Positions 1 to 12,204 of a stretch of 64,000 nt of DNA are shown here, one piece after another. This stretch comes from Siphonodentalium dalli. Taxonomy: Eukaryota; Mollusca; Scaphopoda; Gadilida; Siphonodentaliidae. The DNA is taken from NCBI GenBank assembly GCA_032622095.1, contig CP136061.1, forward strand, positions 122,772,754 through 122,836,753, read 5' to 3'. The translations under genes and the position numbers were made by a program. Within the stretch, counting starts at the first letter, position 1. Every line of letters begins with the position of its first letter. The notes below the pieces were generated by a model. That model was given only the letters and a program-made list of their open reading frames with translations, searched no databases and had not been told where the DNA came from.

Positions 1-297
1 CAGTTTAACTTGAAAGTTTTTATGTATATAGCTTCATGTATTGATTTGTAGGGTAAAATCTGGTTAAAAATGAAAAAAATCCCGCTACAGTATCTGTGCT
101 TAAAAGTCTGCTAAAGGAAGATATATATACATTGGACTTCAACATAAAACAGCATTATCCCAACCAATTTCACTCGCTGGTTTACCTCGAAGGAAACTTG
201 GAATAGACCTTTAATACATAGGTCTGACAGCTGCTGTATTTAAATTTCCATTGTCGCCCAACATAATTTTCTTGTCCAGGCCGTTTGTTGAACTTAT

Positions 298-409
298 CAC
301 TGAGAGCTTTCCGATGAATGGCAACAAGCCATATTTCCGACTAAATCCTGAAAAGTTACCCATAATTCTGTTGTGGTTAAGGCGTCGATTATTTCGGGCA
401 TTACTGCAG
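298..409. mobile_element. M1 palindromic MITE, right arm only
   Basis: It starts at the palindrome centre (cactgagagctttccg) and runs to the terminal GGGCATTACTG. The left arm is missing. The 15 bases just before it (gtttgttgaacttatc-like) resemble internal M4 sequence, so this may have been an insertion into an M4 copy that later lost one arm. Confidence 0.85.
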
Positions 410-585
410 CTTAATTCTGATTGAAAAGATTAAATTCAGCGACAAATCATGTTTGGACTCCGAAAATGAAAAAAATGCAGAAAACGCTGCCATGGCACTC
501 GCAACTTCATCTTCATGGACAATAACTAACAAACAGCTAGATGAAAAGACAGACAGACTTGTAACATAGCTCAAACATTACTGTA
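410..585 (+). repeat. Dispersed segment duplicated in inverse orientation at 29220-29382
   Basis: The sequence right after the M1 arm (gattgaaaagattaaattc, aaaaaaatgcagaaaacgc, aacttcatcttcatggacaa, gacagacagacttgtaaca) recurs as its reverse complement at 29220-29382, also directly abutting an M1 element. MITE and flank therefore appear to have been copied together, or M1 sits inside an older repeat. Confidence 0.75.
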
Positions 586-723
586 TAACCTGATTCAAGT
601 ATCTGGGCGGGGCCAGTTTGTCAGTTGTATTCTGGGGGTTGGTGGTTTTTCATGTGCAGTGAAGTGATTTCCATGTTAATTTAATGTATTTACGCTATAT
701 AAAATAAATTATTATTATTATTT

Positions 724-812
724 AACCCTCTGTGCAGTCTTTCCTCCACCTGTAAAACTGACATCATTGTAATATGGCCTTGGTGCTCAAATGACAATAA
801 ACCCCAAACAAT
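724..812 (+). repeat. Short dispersed repeat, second copy at 10853-10945
   Basis: Shares 'tgcagtctttcctccacc', 'tgacatcat' and 'gacaataaa' in the same order with 10853-10945. No terminal repeats or coding potential are visible. Confidence 0.5.
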
Positions 813-2494
813 CCAAACGGTGCATTATATAAAGCTGAAAGCAGTCATTTTCTATATCTCTCTCTGTGCAGTGAATTAATTTCCATTTTAGGATTTTGAA
901 AATTATATTAACCCTTCACACCCACCTGCCGCATACACACATATATTATCATTATTAAATTATAATTATGGCTGCCAGTCAATATGAATTATCTGTGCAA
1001 TGGGTATAAACAAGCAGATTAATCTACATGGCTATTGTTCCAACCATGCAAAAAATATTAAACTAACCCTTTTGTTGAATTAGGTTCATCAACTAATGAG
1101 TTTAATAAGGCACCTATTGAATATCTTTTATAGATTTTTAGGTGATGCCCTGTTTTGAAAGTCCCTCAAGTACATGTGCTTTACTGTCATATTTGGAGCA
1201 TTGATTTATTGCATGGGACCAGTCACATGCTTTTTAATAACTATTTAATATTGATATGTCAATTTAATAGCTTGGGAAATATTAACCCCTTCTTGCGACC
1301 ATAGACATGATATCTGATTTGATAACTCAAATATTTGTCATCAGATTGTGTTTATATTTCATGGCAACGTTTATGATGACACACTCCTGACCTCTATATA
1401 TGGTTTTTTTTTTTTGGTTGATTTTCCTCAAAATATTAATTAACCCCGTTCCGTAGACATATATGCTAGATCTAATGTGATAAGTCAAATATTTTTCACC
1501 CGTTCACTCATAATTCACATCCGGATTAATTATGACACACTCTTCACTTGTTTAGATCATGGTTTCGCTTTTAACCCTATCTACAACCATAACATGAATA
1601 ATCTCATGTATATACATATACAATTAAATGATGGAAATCCCTTAAATATATCTTTCTAATCATCTCCACATTATGTGTACAAGCGTATATTCAGTCTATG
1701 GAGTTGGTATGGTAGAAGGGATGGGTTAATCGTGATCGGCCTCTCACGATGTTTAGTTTCAGTAGAATCCCAACAATTCCTATGCTCCCCTGTGCTGAAG
1801 CCTAACTTTAATATGTCGGTTGCTATGTCAGAAGGTCATGACATCGTTTCTGAAAATAGTAGGGGGCGAAATTCCACCTCCTAACATGGTGTAGTCTGGG
1901 AGAGGAAGTGAACAGAGCTGGTAGGGCCAGTGCATGATGAGACTGGTATATGGCATGAGACATATTTGAAACATTTAACTTCATTGTACTTGTTTGTACA
2001 AAATTAAGGTCTGAGAGAATAGTGCGTTAAAGTCACCATAGTACACTCAACAGCCAATTATGCTGTTTTGTATTCACCTGAGGACCTTAGCTTGCAGAAT
2101 AATAGATTTTAATTTTATCTTAGCCTGTATAAATTTCCTTATTATCACTTTGGATAGAGTAAACCTCAGAAGAATTTACATCAACTTTATTTTCTATAGT
2201 ACATTTCCTTAGGAGCCAGTAAGCTAATGCATTATGAAATGGGATAATAAGATCTTTAGGAATTGAACAGGAATGTAGGAATTTCATGTTTTCAGGATGT
2301 GACATCGCAGCAACGTTCCAAATAATCAAATATATTTCCAATTCTTTGTGCATTTTCATGTTGATATGTTTCATTAAATTTTAGTTATGAGTTATCTGAA
2401 CTTATCTCAGTCATCGTAAGTCATGTTTGAATGATGAATCAGTATGGTCATGAAGTAACATGAAGGAAACGATATCCATATGTAATATGTTTTG
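813..2494. other. No gene seen; degenerate tandem pair near 1283-1600
   Basis: AT-rich sequence without a credible exon. Two related units begin 'ttaacccc' at about 1283 and 1440 and share 'agacat', 'aagtcaaatatttt' style segments and 'atgacacactc'. The period is about 157 bp. Short open frames here have no recognisable protein character. Confidence 0.4.
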
Positions 2495-2760
2495 TCCATT
2501 CATTATATCCCCGGAAATGAAGTTCTGCGGGGGATTTAGGAATCATCTTGTCTGTCTGTCCATCTGTCCATCCGTCTGTGGACACAACTTGTCCGAGCTT
2601 GTATTCCTACATTTTTCAGTCCATTTAAAAAAAAACTTGGCACTGATATTTAGTACCATGGAAACCTGTGATTATGAGGTCTCAAACTCCATGCAGGGTT
2701 TACCTCCCTTGATGACTGGGTAAGACTGCAGCTACCAGCGACATTTTACCCACATTTGGT
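2495..2760 (+). repeat. TGTCTGTCC-type dispersed repeat
   Basis: Begins with 'tatccccggaaatgaagttc', then a run of TGTC/CATC units. The layout (a gene-free unit with TGTCTGTCC/CCGTCTG runs near its 5' end) matches repeats I know as abundant in bivalve and gastropod genomes. Family assignment is from memory and not precise. Confidence 0.45.
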
Positions 2761-5133
2761 GGACTTCCGCGATATTAAGATATATTCTAAGCGAACAGAG
2801 CAACATGCTGCCCTTGTTAAGCACACAAAATATCGGAAAAAAATTGTATAAATTTTGAACCTTAAGTTTGAAAAGTCCCACTAAAACTAAAGAACTGTAT
2901 TTCGAAACGATGTGATTCGGTTCTCCAATTATTTTATCAACACAAAAGTCTTAATGCACGTGTATTACATTATCACAACTCGCACAGCAAGTCAAACACA
3001 TGAGTTCTAATTTGCTGCAATTTTGATGAGTAGCTTGCGTAAATCGTCAAAAAAACTACCGTTCTGATTTTCCATTCTGTCATTATGTTTTAGTGCGGGA
3101 ATTGTTCTCAAAGCACATTTGACTTTGGAGCGATCGGGTTCGCCATTTTTGCTGGAAAACCCAATGCTATATATAGAAACACTGACTAGTACCCAGCCGG
3201 TGACAGAGTGAGAAAGGAAGTATGATTGGTGCGCTCTGGTAGAGATTGATGAGGTCTATATGACTTTTTTTTAGTGGAGTTATCCACATTTTTCGACTTT
3301 GAAATTTTTCGCAAAATACATAAATTTATCGGAGCTTGTGTTCCTTGTGTTTTTCTCCTTCGCAAAACAAATATGTTAATATGGTTCCCATTTATAAAGG
3401 ATTTATTCGGTCTAGAAACTACAAAACGCAATTGGAAAGCCCTCCCTGTTGTGATTAAAATGATCCAAGTCCCATTCCGATCGCATACTAAATAACCCGT
3501 AAATTAAATAAATAATACCACCACCGGTATTCGGAGATTTCCGTGACTAAACTAAAAGTGACGTACTTGTGGGGAGCAAATTAAAAACACAGATTCGGAG
3601 CCGGAGTTTATTATGCTGACTACGATGACGTAATCGTAAGTCAGCCGATACTAAAATGCGGAGTCGTATGTGCGCGTGTGGTGTATAGATTACGTTACGC
3701 TTTGGCCGTTTATCTGGAATAGAAGACAATAACTATGTGAGCAAAGTAATTAATAGCGCCTAGAATGGTTGTTGTTTTTGTAGCCATTAATAACATGCCG
3801 GCACATGTCTGCTTGTGTGAATAGATGGCAGTAATTAGTGCTTTGATTGTCTCGTGTATTCACTCGGTGATTTGTAATCACCAGTGACTATTCATCAGTG
3901 TCAGTCACGAACTTGTTTGCACTCTAAAACGTCACAAAGTGAATAGAAAGAACATTATCTCTCTGGTCATACATATATAAGAAGCGCCCAAATTAATATA
4001 AACACTGGGCTGAATAATGTTAACTCTATTTAGGCGCTTTTGTTTTGTGTTTGTTGTTTTACTTTCGATATAAATATCCCGAGTATCTGTCATCTCCACA
4101 TATTCCAAGATGCCTAGTAGATGTAGTGTGTTCAGTTGTGGGCGGGCTAGCAATCCATTATTTAGTACCTCCAAAAAGACAACACAGTGCGTAATTTAGA
4201 ATGCTCTTTATTGTCTACCGCTTTTGGGAGACGGAAGCATGGACGCTCTTTATATTTAATTGTCACAATACCACATACAAAATCACCCATGACATATCGA
4301 AACAGAGCATGTTCATAATTGAGAACGCTCTTTATTGTCTACACCGGGACGAAAACATGGACGATCTTTATTAGAGGCAATCATTGGATTTTTTCTATGC
4401 TAACAATTCAGAAAATCCTCTCTAGAAAGTCAATATGTGCCATCGAAATGTAAAATAAAACGAACAACAAACACAAACTGAAAAACAATGCCAGGCTAGC
4501 CTTCAATTAAAAAAAATGTCGTTATGCCAAACTGCAGCCTAACTAATAATTATTGTAGTTTCAACAGTCTGTTGTGTATTCGAGTGAATTATTTTGTTTA
4601 CTCACTTATCGATCTTGACTGGAAGGATTTTAGCAAGCTGTTCACAGTCGTGCACTTCTCCACACAAAATGTTTCTAAACAGACAGGAACATTATTATGA
4701 CGAATATAAGCCATCATAATACATGTACTAGTACAATAACCACCACCTTTTTAATCACACCCCATTTGTATTTAATTGTACGCATATAGCGCACAACGGG
4801 ATGACACTAGTGTGTAAACTAGCTTCCGAAATTGGTACCATACAACGAAGAATGAAGTACCGGTATATGGCGTAACTTGTATTCTTTCAGAAACAGTTAA
4901 ATTAGTTTCGCACGAAATTCCGCTCGCTCATTGCATTTCTGCATAAATTAATCTCATTTCAAACAACTTTTATCGCCTCAAAGTGCATTTTAGCCATCAT
5001 TATTCGTTATATAATCCAACATTCTAGCAAATCAGTTCATAATTCAGCACATTCAAACAGTTTTATTCCGTAATCGCTATTTATCGTAAAGGCTTAGGTA
5101 ATTAACCAGCATAATTTATCAACTCGTTACGCG
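2761..5133. other. No gene seen
   Basis: No exon, MITE or tandem repeat recognised. Between 3540 and 3730 the sequence is richer in CpG and holds TGACGT-type (CRE-like) motifs at about 3560 and 3626 ('gatgacgtaatcg'). A regulatory region cannot be excluded, but there is no gene to attach it to. Confidence 0.4.
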
Positions 5134-5240
5134 ATTGGCGGAATTATTTCAAGCTCCACCCACCGCTGTCATCGGTAAGCGTCGATGCAGATGATCGGTC
5201 ATGTGACCGCGTTGTGGTCATGTGATCGCACTCACGTGAC
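5134..5240. promoter_or_regulatory. Candidate promoter/enhancer with three E-boxes and an inverted CCAAT box
   Basis: Seen: GCGATTGGCGG (inverted CCAAT) at about 5131-5141, then GGTCATGTGACC at 5197-5208, GGTCATGTGATC at 5216-5227 and CTCACGTGAC at 5231-5240. All three E-boxes have the T/A flanks (TCAnGTGA) preferred by MiT/TFE-type bHLH-zip factors, and the segment is CpG-rich within AT-rich surroundings. That it is a working promoter is inference; no exon was recognised on either side. Confidence 0.35.
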
Positions 5241-6845
5241 TGACTTCGGATATTTCCGCGATTTTTTTAATATCATAATAATAGAAATACTATCTGCTCG
5301 ATTTTGAATTTTCTTGGCGAAATGGGTCTGTTTATAGACATATATTATTAGTATTATGACGATAAAAAATTTATTTTTTTGACAGACTAATTCCTTTAAT
5401 GTAGCCCAATTAAACTGAGGGGGATATCCTTTGATAGTCCCATTGGGACATTCCCGCATCTAGTTTCTTCTGAAGTTAATTCGTCTTCAGAGTGTAACAG
5501 GCTACCATCTCTGTATCTCAGTATCTTTTAAAGGTACTCAATCCCATTCGATGGTCCCCATATCATCAGATTCCAACAACAACAACAACAACATTCTTTG
5601 AAATGCCAGTTCAGTTATCAGAATCGATTAATTGCCCAAAAATAATGTGAACCACAGTCAACTATAGTAAAAAAATGCCCAAAACCTGTTATTTATTAAC
5701 ATTTTGTTCAACGAAATTTTGCCAGTTTGTCAAATATCTGACACAAAAAAGCCACTTGATTTTAGAGTTATTCATCTTCATCTGCAATTTGGTCCGAGAC
5801 CGTCTTCTCGTCGACTTTTTACTGGCGCACTAAAAGTATTGGTTGTGAAAAATAATAGATTTCAAAAATCAATATCTGATCACTCTTAGCTTTGATGGGT
5901 TGGTCCCTCGACTCAAATCAAATATTTCCCCCCCCCCCCCCCCCCCGAAGCCAAGGAAATAGTAATTTGTGACCGTTAATTCTGATTATGAATCTTTAAT
6001 AGATCGAATGTGATTAATCTTTTATATTTGTGAACCACAATGGGAAGAAGGATATCCACATGTAACAGGTTGTGTCCAGTCATCAGAGGCTGCATTATTA
6101 AAGACATCTTTCAAATTAAGCCAACTCCAAACGTTACTAATCAGTCATCTGTGAAAAGCCACCTTTTCGGTGGATACCCTGTGCAGTGCACTTTTTTGTT
6201 TTTTGTTCTAATTCAGTGTCAGTCGCAGTAATCTTAGATGGCACCATGTCATCATTTGGGCCCTTTATGTAGGGCGCTGCAAATCAGGGGCTTTCATTTC
6301 AATTGAAATCGGGCAATATTCCCATCGAAAAATTTAATCAGTGGTTTGAGTGTATCAATAATGAAGTTACAGGACAATTTGGAGAACACTTGAATCGGTA
6401 GCCGTAACGAATCAAAAACATCATACAGATAAGAGATTGTCAATGGATCTTGTATTATATAACTATGTTATCCATCTTCTGTGCGATAAAACATCTACCA
6501 CTCCAAACTTTCACATTTGTCAGTCTCCATACGGTATATTGAATTATAACTAAATCCGGCCTCATATTTTTTAGTAAGACACAAGTGTATTATATGAATG
6601 TGCAGTGACGTATTAGAGCTTAGCGCGATGATATTGATGTCAATGCCGGAACTTTATTATCATGTTAATTAGAATATATTTTTCAATTTATGTTGGGTTA
6701 TTTAGTGTCGACTGTGAGATAAACATGGGTGATAAGGGTTGTTGAACAATTTCGTTGACATGAAAAGACCCATTTAAAAGTGGAACCATATGAAGGTGTA
6801 TTTACTTCCTCTTTGGTTGTGATAAGGAAATCAATATTAATTGTT
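5241..6845. other. No gene seen; poly-C tract at 5928-5946
   Basis: AT-rich, with a (CAA)n run at about 5574-5592 and a 19-base C homopolymer at 5928-5946. The stretch 6040-6085 resembles 2459-2500 (gaagg/atatccacatgtaa, then tgtccagtcat), perhaps another dispersed repeat fragment. Confidence 0.4.
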
Positions 6846-7370
6846 TTTAGCTCACCTGAGACAAAGTCTCCGGTGGAGCTATAGTCATCACTCCTCGTCC
6901 GTCTGTCCGTCCGTCCGTCAACAATCATCTTCTCCAGAACCATAAGACGGAACAGGTTCATATTTGGTGTCGATGTTCCCTAGGTGAATCTCATTCAGAT
7001 TTGTTCAAATGAGGTCATCAGGTCAATTAGTTGAAAAAGCAGGGCCACAACTCTAATCCTTCATAGTAATTCTTAGAACAAATTCTTTTTCCATAACTAT
7101 AAGGCCTAATGGGTTCATATTTGTTGTGGATGTTCCCAAAGTGACTCCCATTCAGATTTCTTCAAATGAGTTCACCAGGTTGATTAGTTGAGAAACCAGG
7201 GCCATAACTTATAGTAATTCTTAAAATGACTTCTTCTCAAGGGATATTGTGCTGATTAAGCTTATATTTGGTACAGAGGAACCTTGGTTGACTAGGGTTC
7301 AGATTTGTTCAAATGGGGTCACTGGTTCAAATAGGGGCAGAGCCAGGGACATAACTTTAAAAACAAAAAA
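6846..7370 (+). repeat. TTAGCTCACCTGAG element with internal ~160 bp tandem units
   Basis: Opens TTTTTAGCTCACCTGAGAC, then a GTCCGTCTGTCCG run. Three diverged units follow, each with 'tcagattt(g/c)ttcaaatg', a 'ttagttgag/aaa' segment and 'gggcca(c/t)aact', spaced about 160 bp. The opening sequence is one I recognise as recurrent across mollusc genomes, and it is a main reason for the taxonomic guess. Confidence 0.6.
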
Positions 7371-7494
7371 TTTAATTTTTGCATCTTGACCTTTAATTTT
7401 TGTTTAGGACACATCACAGCCTCATATTTCTTACCTAGATTTTTCTTAGCATGTTCTTCATCTGTATGGATTTTGGTATTTATTTAACCCCTTC

Positions 7495-7690
7495 CACTCT
7501 TGTTTTGATATAGAATTCATCCAAGACAGGATTACTCAAACATTTTTCATCTGATCAACACCAAATTTGGTATATGAATTTTTGACACTTATATACAGAT
7601 CAAGTTAAAATATGGGTTTGATCCGATATATTTTAACAGAGTTAGGGCCCTTTATAATTCACACCTCTTTGCTATGCACTATTAATTTTT
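7495..7690 (+). repeat. Fragment of the 'ggtttgatccgat' tandem-unit repeat
   Basis: Contains 'caccaaatttggtatatga', 'acagatcaagtt', 'gggtttgatccgata' and 'agagttagggccctt' in the same order as units at 12205-12945 and 60150-60480. One unit only. Confidence 0.6.
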
Positions 7691-7879
7691 AAGAGAACAC
7701 TGAAGCCTATATTATTGAAAAAGCCAATTTATCATAGTGTGGACACTTGATACTCTTGCTGAAGACTGCTTGCTTCAGACCAGTTTACCATCTGTCATTA
7801 CATGACATGACATTTAGATAAATACCTATTCTACCAGAGTCTACAAGAATAAATAGGAATAGTCCATTGTTCATTTCTC

Positions 7880-8022
7880 CAAGCCTGGACATAGTGTGTC
7901 TGACATTTGCAGAATGAAGTCCCCAGATGGTGAATTTAGTGTTGCTACCCCATACAGCAGGCTAGCATCATCAAATACACCCTCAATTACCTTATTCTGC
8001 TTAGGCCTCATCTTCTGGGACA
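7880..8022 (+). mobile_element. M3 double-hairpin element, left half
   Basis: Starts CAAGCCTGGACATAGTGTG, the M3 terminal repeat, followed by one palindrome (tgaatttagtgttgctaccc paired with ggctagcatcatcaaat) and the start of the spacer (ttaggcctcatcttctggga). The second hairpin and right terminus are absent. Short open frames on both strands here are by-products of the palindrome. Confidence 0.75.
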
Positions 8023-9164
8023 ATTTTTTTAAAAACATGTTTGAGACAATGGGGAGGGAGTGTAGAGGGGTGGAGATTTGATCCCCCCTATTTTGATCAA
8101 AAGTTAAAAATTTCATGCCTGATACTAAATTAGTTGTAGAATAGATGTTCACACCAAAAATAAGTTAGAACTGTTCTCGTAGTTTGGTTTGATTTCCTAA
8201 CATGTATGTTTTTAAACCATCAGTCCATATGTTTCTACTTCAGGTTAAACTGTTGGACCGAATTGGCCACAAATTTTAACTTTATGGGGGGTGTCAGGTT
8301 GGTAATTATCAAACGTTTGAGAGTTTGAAGTACTGGTACCAGTCGTAAAATTCAACCTAAGAGGAACGTACAAAATGATTTTTGTGAACTTAGTACTGTG
8401 GTATGGTTGTCCTCTTTAAAAGGTAAGAGGTTGGAAATTTGTCAGTGATGTGCAATTAGAAATTTCAAGGTGAAGAGCCCTGCTCCTTTGAGAACATCCA
8501 GCTATGTCCATGTTTAGAACTTAAGTGATTCTGTCAAGTACTGACTCTTGTAGTCTTCAGAGTCCCTGTCTTCTCAGTCCTTACAGTCCAGTGAGCGACC
8601 CACAGTCATTGACTGTCTTGTTTTTTAACCCCAGCCGTTTCGAGCGTTTTTCCTTGCTAATGTGATAACATAACATCCCAAGTTCATCCAATTCAATACA
8701 AATATTGTGCACTCTGTTAGTAAATTTTGCATAGAATTGCGACTCATTAGAGATCCTCTATATATACCATTTGTATAATTTGAACTTCTTGACATATGGT
8801 AGTATACTGAACGGAAGCTGGCATGGTTTGCCAAATGATGTTGTATGTGATTCCCTCGTGACCCGCATTTTCTGGAATCTCGCATCCCGGCAGTCATTAT
8901 TACAGAGATTGTGCATTCTGTTTATAGATCATTTGTGACACTATTATAAGTATGACTTAATTGTGCGGTTGTTACTTTATAATACTGTGAAGTCTCTTCT
9001 TGCCAAAATTAAATAAACATTTTGATTTTGAGAAACCATGAGAATTATTAAATGCACCTGCCTGCACCTGCTGTAAATTATTTGAGAAAATTAGAATCAG
9101 GATAGCCGATTTTGAATCACACCAAATCGAATCTATTCGCTGGCCCTACCTTTATGCAACTGAC
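8023..9164. other. No gene seen
   Basis: No recognisable coding, RNA or repeat feature. The longest open frames are under 95 codons and lack domain character. Confidence 0.4.
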
Positions 9165-9562
9165 TGAGGCCAGGCCTGAGAAAATGGTGCCGGCCATTTG
9201 CAGAATGAGGTCCTCAGAGGGTAAGTTTAATGATGCTACCCTGCGCATTGGGCTAGCATCACTAAATTCACCCTGTGGGGGCCTCATCTGCTATGGGTGA
9301 CCTAGACTCAGATTTAAGTTCCCAGATGACGAAGATGGTGATGTGCACCCATTGGGCACCTCAATTGTATAGAAACAAAACTAAAAAAGAGACTTTCTAA
9401 AGAAAGCTAAAAACTTGTTAATTTGACAATAAAGATACTTCCAAAGAAGATGATGCCTAAAACAGAATGAGGGCCCCAGAGGGTGAATTTAGTGATACTA
9501 GCATGTTGTGCAGGGTAGCGTCACTAAATTCACTCACTGGGTACCTCATTCTGCAAAATCCG
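9165..9562 (+). mobile_element. M3 double-hairpin element, diverged full-length copy
   Basis: Two palindromes (about 9194-9290 and 9466-9560) each read 'agaatgag...' / '...cctcattctgc' around a 'gaatttagtgatact/gct' core and are separated by the usual spacer (ctagactcag, gatggtgatgtgcacccat, agatacttccaaagaagatg). The outer terminal repeats are degraded ('aggcctgag' instead of the intact AAGCCTTGAAATAG). An old copy. Confidence 0.75.
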
Positions 9563-9584
9563 GGATCATATTCTCTGGTGCAAC

Positions 9585-9895
9585 CCATGGCCCTGCCTAG
9601 AAGGCAACTTGGGACACATCTTCTCCCTAAAATATGTCACTTCTCCCTGTTTTTGACTTCTCTCTCATGCACCAGCATGCATATGTCCCAACAGTATATT
9701 TCTGATTATAATGTTTTTTTTTTACTAACTACAATGATTTTATAAGGCTCTTGTGTTGCATAATACTTATTGGTTCCAAAAGAAGGGTGATGTTGGGGTG
9801 TAAATTGACTTCAGCCATTGTTACTTCTCCCTAATAACCAAACAGGGAGAAGTGACTTCTCCCAATTTGAAACCTCTTGGCTGGTCCATGGCCTG
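9585..9895 (+). repeat. F4 repeat with GGGAGAAGTGACTTCTCCC palindrome
   Basis: Shares with 20040-20290 the order: 'ggcaactt', 'gacacatcttctccctaaaa', 'cacttctccct', 'catatgtc', 'gccattgttacttctccct', 'aaccaaacagggagaagtga', 'cccaatttgaaacctcttgg', 'tggtcc'. A third, partial copy is at 28136-28212. The palindrome with one central base is the most conserved part. No terminal repeat or target duplication was identified. Confidence 0.7.
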
Positions 9896-10156
9896 ACCGA
9901 GGCAATGTCAGACTGTTTGATCATGAGTTATCAGTAAAGATTTGAGAAACAGCATTTATTGTCATATTTGAATAGGTTATGATATCATTGGGGAAAAATC
10001 TATAGGATTATACTAGTTAGCTTTCATTTTGAACTGATTAAAACCTGGCATCTTTCATTGACAAATTTCACAGTTGATATAAAGACAATAAATAATGCAG
10101 TAGCCTGTCTCCTCTGAGCATATTGACACAAACATGTGTGTATTTCAAATATTAAA

Positions 10157-10580
10157 TACTAGCTGATGTGCCTGACTTCGTCCGGGCTATTTAGGGATTT
10201 CTTTGTGATCGCCTCCGTCTGGGAAGAATATACAGCATTGATCGGTCCAGAAACATGCCTATATGAGCATATATAAGCGAGGTCAAGGACATGGTCGCAC
10301 ATGAAATAGGACCCGCCCATATTGTTCCCGGGATCAAAGTAGGCCTGCATACCAAATTTGAGCCGGATCGGTTGAGGTCCAGAAACATGCCTATATGAGC
10401 ATAAATGAGCGAGGTCAAGATCAAGAACATGATCACATGTGAAATTGGACCCTCCCATATTGTTCCCGGGACCAAAGTAGGCTTACATACCAAATATGAG
10501 TGGGATCCGTTGAGCAGTTTTCAAGTCTATAACACACAGACAGAAGTTCCAAAATATATAGCATATATATATATAGATAT
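10157..10580 (+). repeat. F5 retroposon-like repeat with two tandem ~132 bp units
   Basis: Opens ACTAGCTGATGTGCCTGACTTCGTCCGGG. Two units start 'gtccagaaacatgcctatat' at 10245 and 10377, each ending with 'accaaat(t/a)tgag..ggatc.gttgag'. The tail has 'agtctataacacacagacag' and then a TATATA run. Opening, tail and 3' microsatellite resemble 3' ends of non-LTR retroposons or SINEs. A second copy is at 51943. Minus-strand open frames of about 100 codons here are fortuitous readings of the duplicated unit. Confidence 0.65.
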
Positions 10581-10852
10581 ATATAAAAGCTGAGTACAGA
10601 AAGTTGGCTCCAGTATTTGATGGGACCCAGCTGGCTATGTCAGTAAGGTGCATAGCATATTAGGCCGCTATAAGCCATCTGCATTCTGCAAACGGGGAAG
10701 TTTCTTTTATCTTTGATAATCTTGGGTGTGTGTGTGATGCACACAAAGGGGCGGTAATTTTATTTGTGTATCTGGACAAGGTTTCCCTTTGCTTAATCGG
10801 CTGTCAGTGGTTTCTATGTCCAGTAGAGTGATCTTCCAATGAGAATATATAA

Positions 10853-10945
10853 ACCTCTCTGCAGTCTTTCCTCCACCATAAATGACATCATGATAATGCA
10901 TAGCAATTGAAAGGACAATAGATAAAAAAAAAAATCCCCCAAAAA
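10853..10945 (+). repeat. Second copy of the 724-812 dispersed repeat
   Basis: Contains 'ctgcagtctttcctccacca', 'aatgacatcat', 'aggacaata' followed by an A-rich run. The copies are the same strand and about 10 kb apart. Confidence 0.5.
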
Positions 10946-12204
10946 ATAGATTATTTATCTACCTATTCACATTGTTAATTTCGGGTCGGGAGAAGATAAG
11001 CAAATTATTAAACCCCCTATTTTCGAAGAAATTAAATTTTGTATAGAGGTTCGTTATCATGAGTGCTTTCAAAAGAGTGCCCAACTTCATCAGAATACAT
11101 GCTTAAATTATCAATACATTGCACTAAATTAGTATTTACCACCTCAGGGTTCGATCGCAAAACAAAAAGTGCTTTAATATCGACACACTCCTTTAAAAGT
11201 GCTTACATAGATTTTTCCTTTAAAAGTACTTAAAAATCAAGCACTATCCTTGAAAAGTTCTTAAATTCCATATAAAATGGATCACATGGGTCAATTTATT
11301 TGAAATCTGAAGCAAAAACTCGAAGCCGCGATGTCGATATCAATATTATTACTATTGATATTGGTTACCATAAATTGATTATGAACCGATATGGGGAAAC
11401 ACCATTGGCCGATACCCAGATTTTAAAATTTACCCTTGCTGATTGTTCTTTTTACAGTGCAGAAAATAATGCAATTCTAACTAGTTAGCCACAAAGTACG
11501 TTCATTAAAACTGTTTTTTGGTGATTTAACTGCACAATATAGTAAAAGTTATATAATGTAAAGCGAATGATAAATTAATATTGCATTATTATATTCAGCT
11601 GATAATACAGTGAACATTTATGATCAAACAATGGAGACATTTATATCCATCGGTAATTTTAAGATTTCCCACAAGGCTCAGAGGCCGGCAAAATTTATAA
11701 ATGTAGACTAAATTACGTCATAATTATGTCAAGCGTTCAAGGACATTCTATCTGAGCATGTACGGTGACCTTTGACACACTGCTGGGCCGGAATATATTT
11801 TAATAGTCACATCAAAGGACAGCCGTCAGTCTTTGATAAAAACTTGAAACTAAGTTGAAAGGGGGCTATGTCGGTCAGCCTGCATGCTTCTTTTTGATTG
11901 GCTGGAATAAATTTTTAGCTACAGTCATCTACTTTAATCCTGAATCAAAAGTTTGTTATTTTCACAATTCAAAATACCACTGAAGCGCAATATGGTCTGT
12001 GTCGGGCATTTAACCATGTGGTCGCCAATCTATTCCCAATTGTGCAAATGGCGAAGTCAGCAGTCTATTTTCGGTAACAATTTAATTGATATCATCATAG
12101 TCACCCAATTGAAAGTGTATAACGGTACATTGAATTCACTATAAATCGTTACGCCCTATTATACAGATAATACATTAGACCAGAAGGAAAATAACATGTG
12201 CTCG
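10946..12204. other. No gene seen
   Basis: AT-rich. Near 11160-11260 a short motif recurs three times ('aagtgctt(t/a)aatatcg/a', 'aaaagtgcttacatag', 'aaaagtacttaaaaatc', 'aaaagttcttaaattcc'), probably a tiny degenerate tandem repeat. Confidence 0.35.

Noticed and set aside
10159-10493. Two overlapping ~100-codon minus-strand frames with internal repeats
   Set aside because: They translate the two tandem units of the F5 repeat. No start context, domain or splice sites.
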